From the NCBI GenBank assembly GCA_022316685.1, contig JAKJHU010000564.1, forward strand, positions 83,645-147,644: a stretch of DNA of 64,000 nucleotides, written 5' to 3'. Position numbers and translations under genes: made by a program. The stretch is from Progne subis subis. Lineage: Eukaryota > Chordata > Aves > Passeriformes > Hirundinidae. Under the pieces are notes generated by a model. The model saw only the letters and a program-made list of their open reading frames with translations, was not told where the DNA came from and did no database searches. Positions 10,850 through 22,775 of the stretch are shown in pieces (within the stretch, counting starts at the first letter, position 1; each line of letters begins with the position of its first letter).

Positions 10850-11960
10850 CTATGAAGCCCCGTAGTATCAGAACAGATCTTTGTTTCCATGAGGTCCAGA
10901 AATATCACAGTGATCTCCTTGGATCCACAGTGTCACAATGGCCCCTTAATCCATGAGGCCTGGCAGTGTCACAATGGTTGCCTTGGTTCTATGAGGCCCT
11001 GTGATGACACAATGGCCCCTTGGTTCCATGGGGACTCAGTGTTCCAGAATGGTCTCATTGCTACCATGAGGCCCTGCAGTGTCACAATGGTCTCCTGGGT
11101 TCCACAACATCCTGCAGAGCCCTCTTGGTTCAATGAGGTCTCAAAGTACCATAATAGTCACCAGGATTACATCAGGCCTTACAGTGTCACAGGGGCACCT
11201 TGGATCCCTGAGGCCCTGAAGTATGGAATGGAACCTTGATTCCATTGGGCCCCTCACTGTTACATGAGTTCTTAGTTCCATGGAGCCCTGTAGTGTCACA
11301 ATGGTCTCCTTGGTTACATGGTGACACAGTGTCACAGTGGTCTCCTTTGTTCTACAAGGCCCCAGAGTGTCACAATGGCCCCTTGCTGCCATGAGGCCGT
11401 GCAATGTCACAATGGTCTCATTGGTTCCCTGATGCACCGTTGTGTAACAGTGGCACCCTTGGTTCCACAGAGTCAGAATGTCCCTGTGGTCTCATGGAGC
11501 CCCACAGTGTCACTATGATCCCCTTGATTCCATGAGGCCCTGCTGTGCTACAATGACCCCTTGGTTATAAAAGGCCCTGCAGTGGAACAATGGCTCCTTG
11601 GTTCCAGTGCGTCCTGAAGTGTCCTAATGGTCTCCATGGTTCCATGAGGCCCCACAATGTCACAATGGACTTTTGGTTCCATGAGCTTTCGTACTGCCAG
11701 CAACAGTCTCCTTGGTTCCACAGTGTCACCATGGACCCTTTGTTCCATGAGGTTCAGTGCTGTAACATGGACACCGTGATCCCATGAGGTTCTGCAGTGT
11801 CACAATGGACTCCTTGGTTCTGCAGCCCTGCTGTGTCACCATGGACCCGTAGTTCCATGAGGTTCCGTAGTGTCACCATGGTCCCTTTGGTTCCACAAGG
11901 CCTTGCTGTGCCACAATGGCCCCTTGGTTCCATGAGGTTCTGTACTGTACACAGATTCTC
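10850..11960 (+). repeat. ~37 bp minisatellite (TGGTTCCATGAGGCCCTGCA family), plus orientation
   Basis: About 28 degenerate units. The core reads 'tggttccatgaggccctg' followed by 'cagtgtcacaatgg' and 'ctcct'. Starts of successive 'cacaatgg' words at 10,934, 10,970 and 11,008 give the ~37 bp spacing. The same family appears at 14,440-15,690 and 16,210-16,560 (minus), 18,900-19,490 (plus), 25,360-25,420, 27,520-27,840 and 60,130-60,310 (minus). Here it directly follows the ~190 bp array, making one composite satellite block. Confidence 0.9.
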
Positions 11961-13269
11961 CTGGGTGTGGGAGGACAGATTGTAAAGAGAATAGAGATAG
12001 TGCTGAAGGCAATCTCACCCCTGATAAATTGCAGTTGTACTAATTCCCAAGAGTGGGAACAGCCTTGCCCTTAATAGATCCCAGCTATGTCCAATGAGAG
12101 TGAGTGTTATAACACATTGGGTGAGCTGGGCAAGAGTCAGTTGGAGTCTGCCGGCTGTGCTGTGAGAAGAAGGGTCAAATAGGCGTGTGACGGACAGATG
12201 GGGTGATTCAATGGTCAGGCAAGAGTCAGCCAGTCCTGCAGGAGGAAGAGAGAAGGAGCCAGAAGGCTGTGTGGAGCTGCCTGTGGGTAGGCTACAGAGA
12301 GAAAGGTTTGATCGTTTTTAGATAATATGGGACAGACACCTGCATCAGTCGTGGCCCCACTTCAACTGGTACCGTCTGTGAGGACCGGGTGACAATGAAT
12401 GGTGATCCCAAGGTGATCCTGGGAGATGACTACAGGCCTAAGAGCAGTGAGACTGTGGGGCCCAGCCAAACTGAGCCACACAGATAAAGAGCCTGAAGAG
12501 CTGAAAAGGGGGACCTGAGAGCAAAATAGGCAGACCTGAGAACCCAAAAATCCAGACGAGTTGCAGCCAGGTGGACCTGAGAGCCTAAAAGCAGTGTAGG
12601 CAGACCTGGGAGCCCAAGAGTCCAGATGACTCATGAGACACCGACCCCAAAGTACGGCTGCAGTTTGAGGGATCCTGGAGCAGCACCATGGTGTAGCTGG
12701 AAGCAGCGGCTGAGCACTGAGAGGCTGAGTTAGGAGCTGCAGAAAAGGAATGCAAGAAAAGCTAAAAACTAATACCAAAAAAAAAAAAAAAAAAAAAAGG
12801 AGGTTACCGTACTCAAAGAGAATAAACATCATGAAAATGAGTTTAGAACTACACGAGGAGGAGCATTGAAAAGATCAAGAGGGAGAGAAACAGCAAGCAG
12901 AGGTGTTGCTTCAGTCGACAGAAGAACTGAAATTGCAGAAGACAAAAGTGACAAACATTGAAAAAGGAACAAGAAAATTTCCTAAAACAGCAGTGGGAGC
13001 TAGAGAGGGATTAGTTCTATTATTCAGTTCAATGTGTTTATTTACTGTTGAAACGTGTTCTATTCAAAAGTTAATATTCCATAGGGATAGATATCAATAG
13101 GCATAAGTGCAAAAGCTAGTATTTCATATAAGAGACTGATGTTCTATACTGTTAAAAGCAAAGCAAACAAAAACAGAGGGTTAACAATTATTGAGAAAGG
13201 AAAAGAAAAGGTTCTTATGCCACTGTGAACTTTCTCTGAGTCTACATTTCAAATACCACAGGATAGAGG
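11961..13269. other. non-coding stretch with short internal repeat and poly-A run
   Basis: About 12,500-12,630 contains two to three copies of a ~70-80 bp unit ('ggacctgagagc..aaa..aggcagacctg..agcccaa.agtccaga'). A run of about 20 A lies at 12,777-12,798. The part from 12,060 to 12,480 has the look of a retroelement leader, but I cannot name one. No gene recognised. Confidence 0.4.
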
Positions 13270-14090
13270 ATTTCCCCTCAGGAGAAATGTATTTTTGAAA
13301 CTTTTCTTGGTTGCCATGAGCTGCCTTTTTTCCCGAAGCCTGGCTGAGCTCAGCAGCACAGCAACGGCACCAGAAGTTTAATGAGCCTCCTGTGGATTTG
13401 GTGTTGTTTACGTACAACTCAGTCCCTGAGAATATGTTCAAAAAACTTCTCAAGAACTCCAAGTTAAATTAAAACTCCAAGTTTCTTGAAGTTTTAATGG
13501 GCCTCAGAGAGGAACCTGATGGAGAAAGTGTCCCCAGGTTCCAGTTGGAGCAGAACATGGCAGGCAGTGATGACAGGTGGGGACAAACAAGGCAAAGGTG
13601 TCTCTGATGCTCAGCAAATCTGCATGTGTTTCAGGAATGCAAAGGGCCAAGGCCTGAGCCCCAGCCCCTGCCAAGGCAGATCCTGTCCCTCCCTCAGTGC
13701 TCAGGGCTCTTCCCAGGACACTGGGATGTGGGGATGTGCAATGCCAAGGGCAGCACCATGGGGCGGCCCCTGCCAGGCTGCTGAGCAGGGACAAGGAGGC
13801 AATGAGGCCCCAGGCCTGCCAGGGTCACTTGTCTCCTGCTCATGGCTCAGGCCCAGGGCCAGCAGCCATGGCCCAAGTGCTGCAGGAGTTGGCTGTGTCA
13901 GGGCCTTTCAGCTGCTGCCCATCCCTGTGCCCTCTCCAGCCCAGGCTGTCCTACGGTGTCCATGCCCTGCGCCTCTGTCCCTGCAGGCTGTCGTCATCCC
14001 CCGGCTGCCCCACCTCGCTGGCCCCTTCCTTTGCTGACAGCTCTGCGTCCTGCCTGCCTCTGCCTGGCCACACAAAGCCTTGGGTTTGGA
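13270..14090 (+). repeat. third copy of the receptor 5'-flank duplication
   Basis: This repeats about 9,050-9,850 in the same orientation, near-identically from about 13,557 to 14,086 and more diverged before that. It ends at 'cacaaagccttggg', at almost the same base as arm 1. No receptor gene lies next to this copy, so it is either an orphan flank or a remnant of a lost receptor unit. Confidence 0.88.
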
Positions 14091-14439
14091 ACCAGGAGGA
14101 TGAATTCAACTTTTACCATGCTTGAGTAGTTTTAACATGGGAACAAGGCATGCAGGGCCTGCTTTCCCAGCATGGACAGTGGGAAGACAAGTAGAAGACA
14201 TCTGCTTCAAGAGTGCAGTGACAGAAAAACACAAGGAGGGAAACTGGGAACTGTGTGTGGGTTTTATGGTAATGGCTAATTTGTAATACACATGTAGCAA
14301 GTCTATAGAAGTAACACTCTTTTAGAATCATATGTCCATGGAGGGTTATGAGTTACCACACCTCAGACCTCAAGCCTAAATAAGTGATACCATCTTAATT
14401 GCAAATTTGTGATCAGGACCCTTATACTAATATTTGGTA
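14091..14439. other. non-coding spacer
   Basis: AT-richer sequence with no credible frame and no recognised repeat. Confidence 0.35.
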
Positions 14440-15690
14440 AATTTGGTTACTGCAGGGCCTCACTGAATCAAAGATTCTTCTGTGATACCTTTGAACTTCA
14501 TGGAAGGAAAATCCTTTTTTGACACAGCAGAACCACATGGAACCAAAGGTCCATTGTAATACTGCAGATCCAAGGAGACCATTGTGACACTGGAACCTCA
14601 TGGAGCCCAAGGGCCCTTGTGACACTGAGAAACCTCATAGAATCAGAGGTACAGTGTGATAGAGAAAGGCTTCATGGAAACAGGAGTCCATTGTTACCCT
14701 GTGGGGCTCTGTGGAACCAAGGGGACCACAGTGACTTTGCAGGGCCTCATGGAACAATGGAGACTCTTCTGACACTTTGAGACTTTGAGACAGTTTGAGA
14801 AAGGGGACATTATATCATGTCAGGGCCTCAGGAAATCAAGGGGGCTACAGTGAACACTGTGGGTGTCCATGGGATGAAGGGTCCAATCTGACACCGTGGA
14901 ACCAAGGATACCATTGTGACACCATGGGGCACCATGGAACCCAAGCTCCATTGTGACACAGCAGGGCCTCATGAGACCCTGGAGGCCATTTGTACACATT
15001 GAGGCCCTGTGAAACCAAAGGGCCATTGTGGCACTTCAGAGACTTGTGGATGAGCCAAAGGGCCATAGTGACACTGTGGGGCTTAATGGAGCCAGGGGAC
15101 AATTAAGGCACTGTGTTGCACCATTGAACCGAGGAGATCATTGTGACACTGCAGTGCTCCATGGAACTAAGGATTCATGGAACAGTGCAGGACCCCAAGG
15201 AACCAAAAGTGCATTGTGTCATTGCAGGGCCTCATTGAATCCTGGAGACTAAAATGAAACTTTGAGGCCTCGTTGAACCAAGAGGCTCTGCAGGACCTTG
15301 TGGAACCAAGGAGCCTCTTCTGTTATTGTGAGTCCCTGTGGAAGCAAGAGTCCTTTGTGATACTGCGGTACCAAGGAGACCCCTGTGGCACTGCAAGGCC
15401 TCATGGAAGCAAAGGGAACAATTGTGTTGCAATGGGGCCCAATGGAAGCAAGGGGCCAGTGTGACACAGCTGGGCCTCATGCAGCCAAGGGGCCATGGTG
15501 ATCCTGAGGAGCCCAAAAGAACAAAGGGACCACTGTGACACTGCAGGACTATATGGAATCATGGAGACCATTGTGACACTGTGGGGCCCCATGGAAACAC
15601 GGGGCCAGTGTCACACAGTGGGGCCTGATGGAACCAAGGATCCAATATGACACCACCATTGTGACACTGTGGGGCCCTGTGGATCCAAGG
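14440..15690 (-). repeat. ~37 bp minisatellite, minus orientation
   Basis: The same family as 10,850-11,960 read on the other strand: 'ccattgtgacactg' then 'cagggcctcatggaaccaagg' recurs about 30 times with drift. Occasional frames stay open by chance because stop codons are rare in the unit. The array runs into the ~190 bp array at 15,700. Confidence 0.9.
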
Positions 15691-15699
15691 GAACAGGTA

Positions 15700-16210
15700 A
15701 CAGGTCTGGATAGCTTGGCCTGACTGTCTCAACTGACCCTAGCATATTGGGGGTCGCTTCTCCTGCACCCCTGAAACACTGGGGCTCTAGGTTTTCTTTT
15801 CTATGGAAAAGAACCATCCCTCCTGCCCAGGCACCCATGGCCAGAATTGGTACTTCTCCAAAATTCACTGTAAGCAAGGGTTTCTCCCAGACAAAAGCTG
15901 CCACGACCCATAGGCCTGGCTTGCCTTGGCCTCTGGTGGTCGCCTCTAATCTGCCCTTGAAATACTGGGGATCGGTGTTTTCCTTCCTATGGGAAATAAC
16001 TGGCCTGCTAATACAGGTGTTCATGGCTGAAATTAGGATTCTGCCCTCAAAATTCCATATATCCAAGATATAGAATCCAAGGTATTTATTCCATTGCTCC
16101 CAGATGAAAGCTGATGGGACAGAGATCTCTGGTTTGCCTTGGCCTCTCCTGGCTGCCTTTCATCAGCCCCTGAAACACTGGGGCTCCGTGCTTTCTTTCC
16201 TGTGGAGAAT
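15700..16210 (-). repeat. ~190 bp tandem repeat, minus orientation
   Basis: Reverse-oriented units of the 10,070-10,790 array. Landmarks 'tttctatggaaaagaacc' near 15,792, 'ttcctatgggaaataac' near 15,983 and 'ttcctgtggagaat' near 16,195 are spaced ~190-210 bp. 'ccttggcctctggtgg' and 'cccctgaaacactgggg' mark each unit. Confidence 0.78.
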
Positions 16211-16560
16211 ATGGTGACACTTCAGGGCCTCCTGGATCCGAGGGACCGTTGTTATACTGTGGGAATTCATGGAACCACGGGGATCAGTGTGGCACTGTTG
16301 GGCTGCATGGTCCCAAGGGGCCAGTGTGAAGCAGCAGGGCTTTGTGGAACCACGAGGCCATTGTTGCATTACAGGGCCTGGTGGGACCAAAGGCCAATTG
16401 TCATCCTGCAGGGCACCGTGGATCCATGAAGAGCCCATTATGGCATTTCAAGGCCCCATGGAATCATGGAGACCATGGTGACACTGCAGGGCCCCACAGA
16501 ACCAAAGGGCCATTGTGACCCTGCTGGGCCTCATGGAAGCAAGGAGGGATGGAACTTATC
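16211..16560 (-). repeat. ~37 bp minisatellite, minus orientation
   Basis: Around nine units of the same family ('gggcctcatggaaccaaggggcc', 'attgtgacactgcag') sit between two blocks of the ~190 bp unit, showing that the two repeats alternate. Confidence 0.85.
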
Positions 16561-16845
16561 TTGCTGCTTTGGGCTCCCAGGGGCCACCTGACAGGTCCAG
16601 CTGATCTTGGAATGCTGAGGGCTGCCTCTCATCATGGTGGGCTTAGTGCTTTTCTTCCTATGGAAAGAAACAATCAGTCTTCCCTGGTGCCTGTAGCAAA
16701 ACTTGACTCTCCCCCTGAAAAATTCCCTCTATGCAAGGGTTGTCCCAGAAAAAACAGCTGCCAGGACAGAGAGCTCTGGCTGGCCTTGGCCTCTGGTGGT
16801 CACCTCTCATCTCAAGGAAGCCCTGAGGAAAGGATTTGAACAGGT
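16561..16845 (-). repeat. ~190 bp repeat unit, minus orientation
   Basis: One and a half further units: 'cttcctatggaaagaaacaatc' near 16,656 and 'ggccttggcctctggtgg' near 16,782. This ends the composite satellite. Confidence 0.7.
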
Positions 16846-17739
16846 TTAACTATTGGAACATCAATGAGTCTCTCATCCTCTGAAAAACTCAGATGCTCTT
16901 CTGATCATATGTGGGGGTTTTTGTTTGTTTGTTTGGTTTTTTGTTTGGTTTTTTTTTCCCATTGCTTATTATGCATGAAATATTATTTAGAGTTAAAAAA
17001 TATTTTTATTATCACTCTGTCAGTGTTATCTGTTACAAAACAACACTACATACAGATCCAGGTCACCTGCATAAGCAAATCAAGAACCCAGTAGGAATGA
17101 TTTGTCCCTGCTCCCATCTGTCCCTTCTCCTCTGGAGCTGGAGGTGCAGCTCTAGCACTTGGAGGGCTACAGGGGTCACAAGCTCAGCTCAAACACAGAG
17201 AGCTCGTGGACCCTGGGGTGCTTTTCTTGGCCCCTGCACGCTCACACAGGCTGAGATGGACACTGATGGTTTCTGTGGCAGGCTCTCTCAGCCCAGCCCA
17301 GCTCCCTCCAAGCTCTGCCAGCTGCCCTGAGCTCTCGGCAGCACCAAGGGCCTCTCCCCAGCACAGCCCAGCCGGCTCTGGCCCCACAGCTCTGCTCAGG
17401 GCAGGCTGCTCTGGGCAGGGGCCCCACGGCCTCAGCCCCTCGGAAGGGCACAGCAGCAGCTGCAGCTCAGAGAGGGCTCAGCCCCAGCCATGGGGGAAGG
17501 TGCCTGGCCAAGGGAAAAGGAGGCTCCCTGTGTGCCCTGCTCTCCTCTCCAGGACATCCTGAGAGCTCTGCAGCCCCTGCTGCCATGCCATCTGCCCAGG
17601 CCAGCACAACAGCCCCGGCCTTGTGGCCCTCAGGAGCTGTTCCTGCTCCAGGCCCAGGGCCCATCCCAAAGCTGGGGCAGCCAGAAAGCTGTGCCCATTT
17701 CTGGTCATTGTTGCTCAGATGAGGATGGATCCTCAGCCA
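16846..17739. other. non-coding; T-rich run then GC-rich sequence
   Basis: 16,917-16,960 is a (GTTT)n/T-rich run. From 17,100 to 17,700 the sequence is GC-rich with open frames on both strands (Ala/Pro/Ser-rich) that show no domain. No gene recognised. Confidence 0.4.
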
Positions 17740-18870
17740 CTTCGAAGTTGCTGGTGAATTTTACTTTTTCAGAGGCCTCTTCTTCCTTGAGTTCTTCAGT
17801 TGAGAAATCTGTTGACAAAGGCTCATTAACATTTGCTCAAAAAACACCAACAAGAGAAGCCCATGGGAGTGACTCAACTCTTCAAATCTTTTGTGGGTAA
17901 TTAGACTGATTTCAGAAGTGTATTCAAAGTGAATATAGTCTATTAAAAACAATGAAGAAATAGTTGTTTTGTACTTTTAGGTTTCTTTTCCTGTTTATAG
18001 ATTGATATCAGCAATCCACAGTTGATATTGATCCCCAGCACCTCCTAGTGCAGTCTGAATAGATCTCAAAATCAAGACCCTTCATGGCTGAATGATCAAT
18101 CACACTTTGTCCCTACCCTCACGCCACCATTTCTCTCCTCCAGTCCCTGGGAGTCAGAGCAGCTGAGGAAAGTTTCTCTTCATCACCAACAAATAAAAGT
18201 TGAACATAATGCTATTTCATACCCATCACAATTCTTCCCTAAGCTTTCTTTGCAATGTCCCAGGTGCATCCTCCATCCTCCATCCACCATCCACAAGGGA
18301 TTTCTCTTCAAAACCAGTTTTCATCAAAGATGATATATAGATATGAACAATCAAGGTTTTGTATCAGGATGCTCTGCCTGGACTGGAGGTCAAAACAGCT
18401 CCAACAGTGCCCTATTTGCAAAGCTGCCAGTCATGGATGAAGAATGGGTTCAGGCTGCTTTTGGTGTTCAGAAATGCTGAAACCGGCCTGATTCATTTCA
18501 TCACTTCCTCTCCTGGCTGAAGCTCCTCTCTTGCATCTTCCATCCATTGTCTTTTGTCTCCCACCAGGCCCCTGGTGAAGAGCCTGGCTCTGTGTTCTCC
18601 ATCACCTCCTCGGTGGCACTGCCAGGCTGGGATGTGGAGCCCCTCAGCCTTCCCTGCTCTGGGTGGACAAGCCCAGCTCCCTCAGCCTCTGCTCACAGCC
18701 AAAGGGCTCCAGCCCCACCTTGGGGACCTTCCTTGCTGCAGCTGCCAGACATCTTTCCTGCCCTGGAGAACCCAAGGCAGGCCACAGTGACCTGGATCAT
18801 GCACGTCCTTGATGTCCTGGTCACACAGCCCAGACCCTTGTCCCCATGTCAGGCTCTGGGGGTTGATGTG
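17740..18870 (+). repeat. direct segmental duplication, copy 2
   Basis: Second copy of 1,860-3,240, in the same order and orientation, with an insertion or replacement between about 18,165 and 18,480. The 'cttttgtctcccaccag' acceptor-like tract recurs at about 18,550-18,566 and 'catgcacgtccttgatg' near 18,799. Small indels change frame relative to copy 1. Confidence 0.75.
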
Positions 18871-18889
18871 TGGAAGATCCACTTCTCCA

Positions 18890-19490
18890 TCCACTACCGA
18901 AGACCCTGCCATGCTATAATGGCCCCGTAGTCCCAGTGGGTTCCAAAGTGTCAGAAGAGTCTCCATTGTTCCATGAGGCCCTGCAATGTCACTGTGGTCC
19001 CCTTGGTTCCACAGGGCTCCACAGTGTAACAATGATTCTTGGTTCCATGAGGTTCCTCAGTCACAATCGGCTCCTTGGATCCTCAGTGTCACAATGGCCC
19101 CTTGGTTCCATGTGGCCACACTGTGTCACAGTGGCTCATGGTTCCATGTGGCCACACACATTAATAATGCACCCTTGGTTCCATGAGGTTCTGTACTGTA
19201 CCATGGTCACCTGGGTTCTGTGAGGCTCCGCAGTGTCACAACGGACCCATGGTTCCACGAGGCCTTGCTGTGTCAGAAATGGCTCCTTGGTTCCAAGAGG
19301 TTTCTCATTGTCACAGTGGTCTCCTTGGAACTGCAGTATCACAGGGAACCATTGCTTCAATGTGGCCCCAAAGTGCCAAAATGGATTTTAGTTCCATGAT
19401 GTTCTGCTGTGTCCAAATGGACCCTTTGTTCCAGGAGTTTGCACAGTGTCACAGGAGACTCCTTGGTTCTGTGAGACCCTATCACCACCA
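18890..19490 (+). repeat. ~37 bp minisatellite, plus orientation
   Basis: Around fifteen units of the same family ('ccttggttcca..aggcc', 'cagtgtcacaatgg'). It follows directly on the direct duplication copy 2. Confidence 0.88.
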
Positions 19491-19849
19491 AATATCTGAA
19501 ATATCAGAATAAGAGTCAACACTAATTTGCTGTTTAGGAGGGTATCCTTGATTCAGGCCTCAGATCTAGTGAAGGATAACTCCTAACCTTACATGAACAT
19601 GTAATTCTACCAGGGTGTTGCTTACATACAGTCACTCAATGTGTATTTATAGTTATACATTTCCATAAAAGCCTCTTGAACTTCCCAGATTCACTCCTTG
19701 TTTTTTCTATCACTACACTCTCAAGCCAGATGTCTTCTTTTTGTCTTCCAACAATCCTCACAAGAAAAGCAGCCCTTTAAGTGACTTTCTCGGCTAAAAC
19801 TTCACAGGCAGGGTAGAAATGGAATTACCCTTTTGGTATCAAGCCCAAA
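19491..19849. other. non-coding spacer
   Basis: AT-rich sequence between the minisatellite and duplication arm 2. No feature recognised. Confidence 0.35.
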
Positions 19850-21240
19850 GCTTTGCAGAGGCAGGCAGGACACAGAGCTGTCAGCAAAGGAAGGGGCCAG
19901 CGAGGTGGGGCAGCCGGGGGATGACGACAGCCTGCAGGGACAGAGGCGCAGGGCATGGACACCGTAGGACAGCCTGGGCTGGAGAGGGCACAGCGATGGG
20001 CAGCAGCTGAAAGGCCCTGACACAGCCAACTCCTGCAGCACTTGGGCCATGGCTGCTGGCCCTGGGCCTGAGCCATGAGCAGGAGACAAGGGACCCTGGC
20101 AGGCCTGGGGCCTCATTGCCTCCTTGTCCCTGCTCAGCAGCCTGGCAGGGGCCGCCCCATGGTGCTGCCCTTGGCATTGCACATCCCCACATCCCAGTGT
20201 CCTGGGAAGAGCCCTGAGCACTGAGGGAGGGACAGGATCTGCCTTGGCAGGGGCTGGGGCTCAGGCCTTGGCCCTTTGCATTCCTGAAACACATCTGGGT
20301 TTGCTGAGCATCAGAGACACCTTTGCCTTGTTTGTCCCCACCTGTCATCACTGCCTGCAGTGTTCTGCTCTAACTGGAATCCGGGGACACTTTCAGAGTC
20401 GTGTCCCTCAATGGGACCCATTTAACTTGGGGAAACTTCAGTGTTTCATTATCATTTGGAGTTCTTGAAAAGTTGTTTGAACACTCTCAGGGACTGAGTC
20501 TGATGTAAACATCAAAAGCCCCAAGAAACTAATTAAAGTCCTTGTGCTGTGCCTGTGCTGCTGAGCTGGATCGAACTCCTGGCACAGAGGCAGCTCATGC
20601 CATCAAGAAAAGCTTCAAAAAGACATTTCTCCTGAGCTCCTCTCCCAGCCCAGCAGGGCTGAGGGCACTACCTGCACGTACCTAACAGCAGTGAAGCAGA
20701 CAAAGGCTAAAGCAACATGAAGGATAATTCTGAGAATATTCACTGATAAATCTTCACAACTTTTGAAAAGACTGAGCTCATTCATGGAGACATCATCACC
20801 ACTCCTGACACAGTAAGTCTCTGGCTGCAGGGATCTCCTCAAGCTGACCCAGGACAGGACTGACATGACTGTAAGGATGGCTCTGCTGCCCTTTCTGCTT
20901 TGGGGGAGGATGTGCTCCAGAGCGGGGCTGCCCTGGGCACCGTCAGAGGGACAGGGCAGGACGGCTCCTGCTGCCAGGGACGGCTGCAGGGGCTGAAGCT
21001 GGGGCTGCAGCCAGGGGTGCCCAGGGCTGTCATGCAGAGCAGCTCCTGCAGCCCTGAGGGCTCTTGGCCAGGCCAGGGCATCTGCCACCTGCCAGGGGCA
21101 GCTCTCAGCCTGCCTGGGAGCTCCTCATGGATGGTGGAGGGGAGCTGTGGGTGCCAGGAGTGACTCCTGCCAGGACTGGTCCTGCTGCTGTGGAGAGGGT
21201 GTGGGCCAGGGCTGCTCAGAGCTGCTCAGGGCTGCTCAGA
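19850..21240 (-). repeat. arm 2 of inverted segmental duplication upstream of receptor
   Basis: Inverted copy of 8,490-9,850. The near-identical core is 19,861-20,370, then a more diverged part with an indel near 20,690-20,800, then strong similarity again at 20,830-21,120. It lies 5' of the plus-strand receptor, as arm 1 lies 5' of the minus-strand one. Confidence 0.88.
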
Positions 21241-22650
21241 GCTCCAGCTCATGCCCAGGTCATTTCTGAGGGGATTTTTCATGAGCTCATTCAGGGCATG
21301 AGTTTCTCGCTTGAGTCTCTGCGTTCCTGATTCTGTGCTCCCACTTTCCCGTGGCTCAGCTTGCTGGCAATGGAAACTCATCTGTGCAGGGCAGAACAGG
21401 GACTGAGACTCTTAAAACATGACACAATTTCCCTGGGAACCTCAGCAAGTGCCTCCAGCTCCCCAGCCTCCAGATCCATGCAGCATCCCCTTTCCATGGT
21501 GCCCAGGCCTGGGGGAGCTGTTCTTGAATCCCTGCAGCCCCGAGCAGCTGCAGGGCAGAGCTGGCCCAGGGGCTGGGCTGGGCTCTGGCAGCACTGGCAG
21601 GGAAGGAGCCCGGGGCCACAGGAACAGCTCGGGCTGGGACAGCTCCAGCAGCAGAGGCGTGGGCAGGGAGGGAGGGAGGCAGTGCTGAGGGAAGCCCTGC
21701 TGCAGGGGAGATGTGGCACCTGCCGGCCCTGCCCTGCAGGGCACACACTGCCCTGAGCAGCACAGCTCTTGTGTCCCCTCGCAGCCAGCACAGCCCTCAG
21801 CCCTGGGGCTCGGGGCCCTCAGTCCCCTCCTGGGCCGGCAGAGCAGCCCCAGAGATGAAGGGCATCTCTCCTGCCATGTGCCCATTCCCTGCTGACCAGG
21901 GCCTGAGGGCCACTGTCCTGCACTGCTGCTGCCTGCCAGGGGCTGTGCAGGGCTGGGCAGGGAAAGGCTTTTCCTCAGGGCCCAGCTCTCTCTCTCCTTG
22001 CCTTGCCCAGGGTACTCCTGGCATTGCTGATGGGCTCTCTGGGAATGGCAGTTCCAGCTGCAGGCTCAGGCCCAGCCCTTGGGCTCCTCCTGTGCAGGCT
22101 GAGCACAGCAATGGGGTGTCCCAGCTCCCTCTGCCCTGGGGAGCTCTGGGCAGGGCAGGCTGGGAATGAGCCCACTCTCCCTGACTTTGGGAAAGGCAGG
22201 AGCCACTTTGTGTGCTAGGGATCCCTCTGCTCTCAGCACTGTCTCCTGGCTTTCCAGGGTAACACAGGAGTGGAGCTCAGAAAGGTGCAAGTCCAGGGCA
22301 GCTGGGAACAGGAGAGAGGGACAGAGCAGCTCCTGTCAGTCTGCACTAAGGCTCAGACAATCCTCTTGCCTCACTGGACTCTGTTTTCTCCCCAGGTGCA
22401 GCAGAATCTCTTGTTCTGCCTCCTGCAATCCCCATCCCTTCACCCTGGGAGCTCGTGTGCCTTAGAGGCAGATTCTTTGTCTAAGTTCAATCACCAGGAC
22501 TGGCCCCTGCCCTCACTGTTCCCCTGCACTGACTGGGGCTCAGGGCTGACTCCCCAGTGTCCTGCAGGACCAGGTCTGGCTCATTCCTGAGCATTTGGCA
22601 GCAGGGATACAGCAGCCAAGGTGATGGAAGGTCTCCATGACATAGACAAG
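21241..22650. other. GC-rich receptor 5' region, no gene recognised
   Basis: Overlapping open frames on both strands are rich in Ala, Gly, Pro and Ser. None shows a family motif or is supported by the other duplication arm. The upstream non-coding exon of the receptor may lie here but cannot be placed. Confidence 0.4.
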
Positions 22651-22735
22651 GGGGAGGTGTTTAGTGACAGGAAATGGTCTGTGAGAAAGGGCTTTGTCTC
22701 TTCTATGAGAATTCTCCCCTAAAATGGCACTGTCT

Positions 22736-22752
22736 TTTTCCTGTGTCTGCAG
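22736..22752 (+). other. probable 3' splice site before the receptor coding exon
   Basis: A pyrimidine tract (ttttcctgtgtctgcag) ends 23 bases before the receptor start. It matches in position the acceptor of the other receptor gene and argues against using the in-frame ATG 34 codons upstream. Confidence 0.6.
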
Positions 22753-22775
22753 GTTGGGATTTCCAGAGACAGCAA

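Noticed and set aside
10850..11960. CRISPR-like regular repeats
   Set aside because: The units are contiguous and degenerate with no unique spacers of fixed length, and the genome is vertebrate. This is a minisatellite.
12000..12480. Possible LTR/leader with a 'tggtaccgtctgtgagg' primer-like word at 12,368
   Set aside because: No tRNA match I can name, no LTR border and no downstream gag. Left as unassigned sequence.
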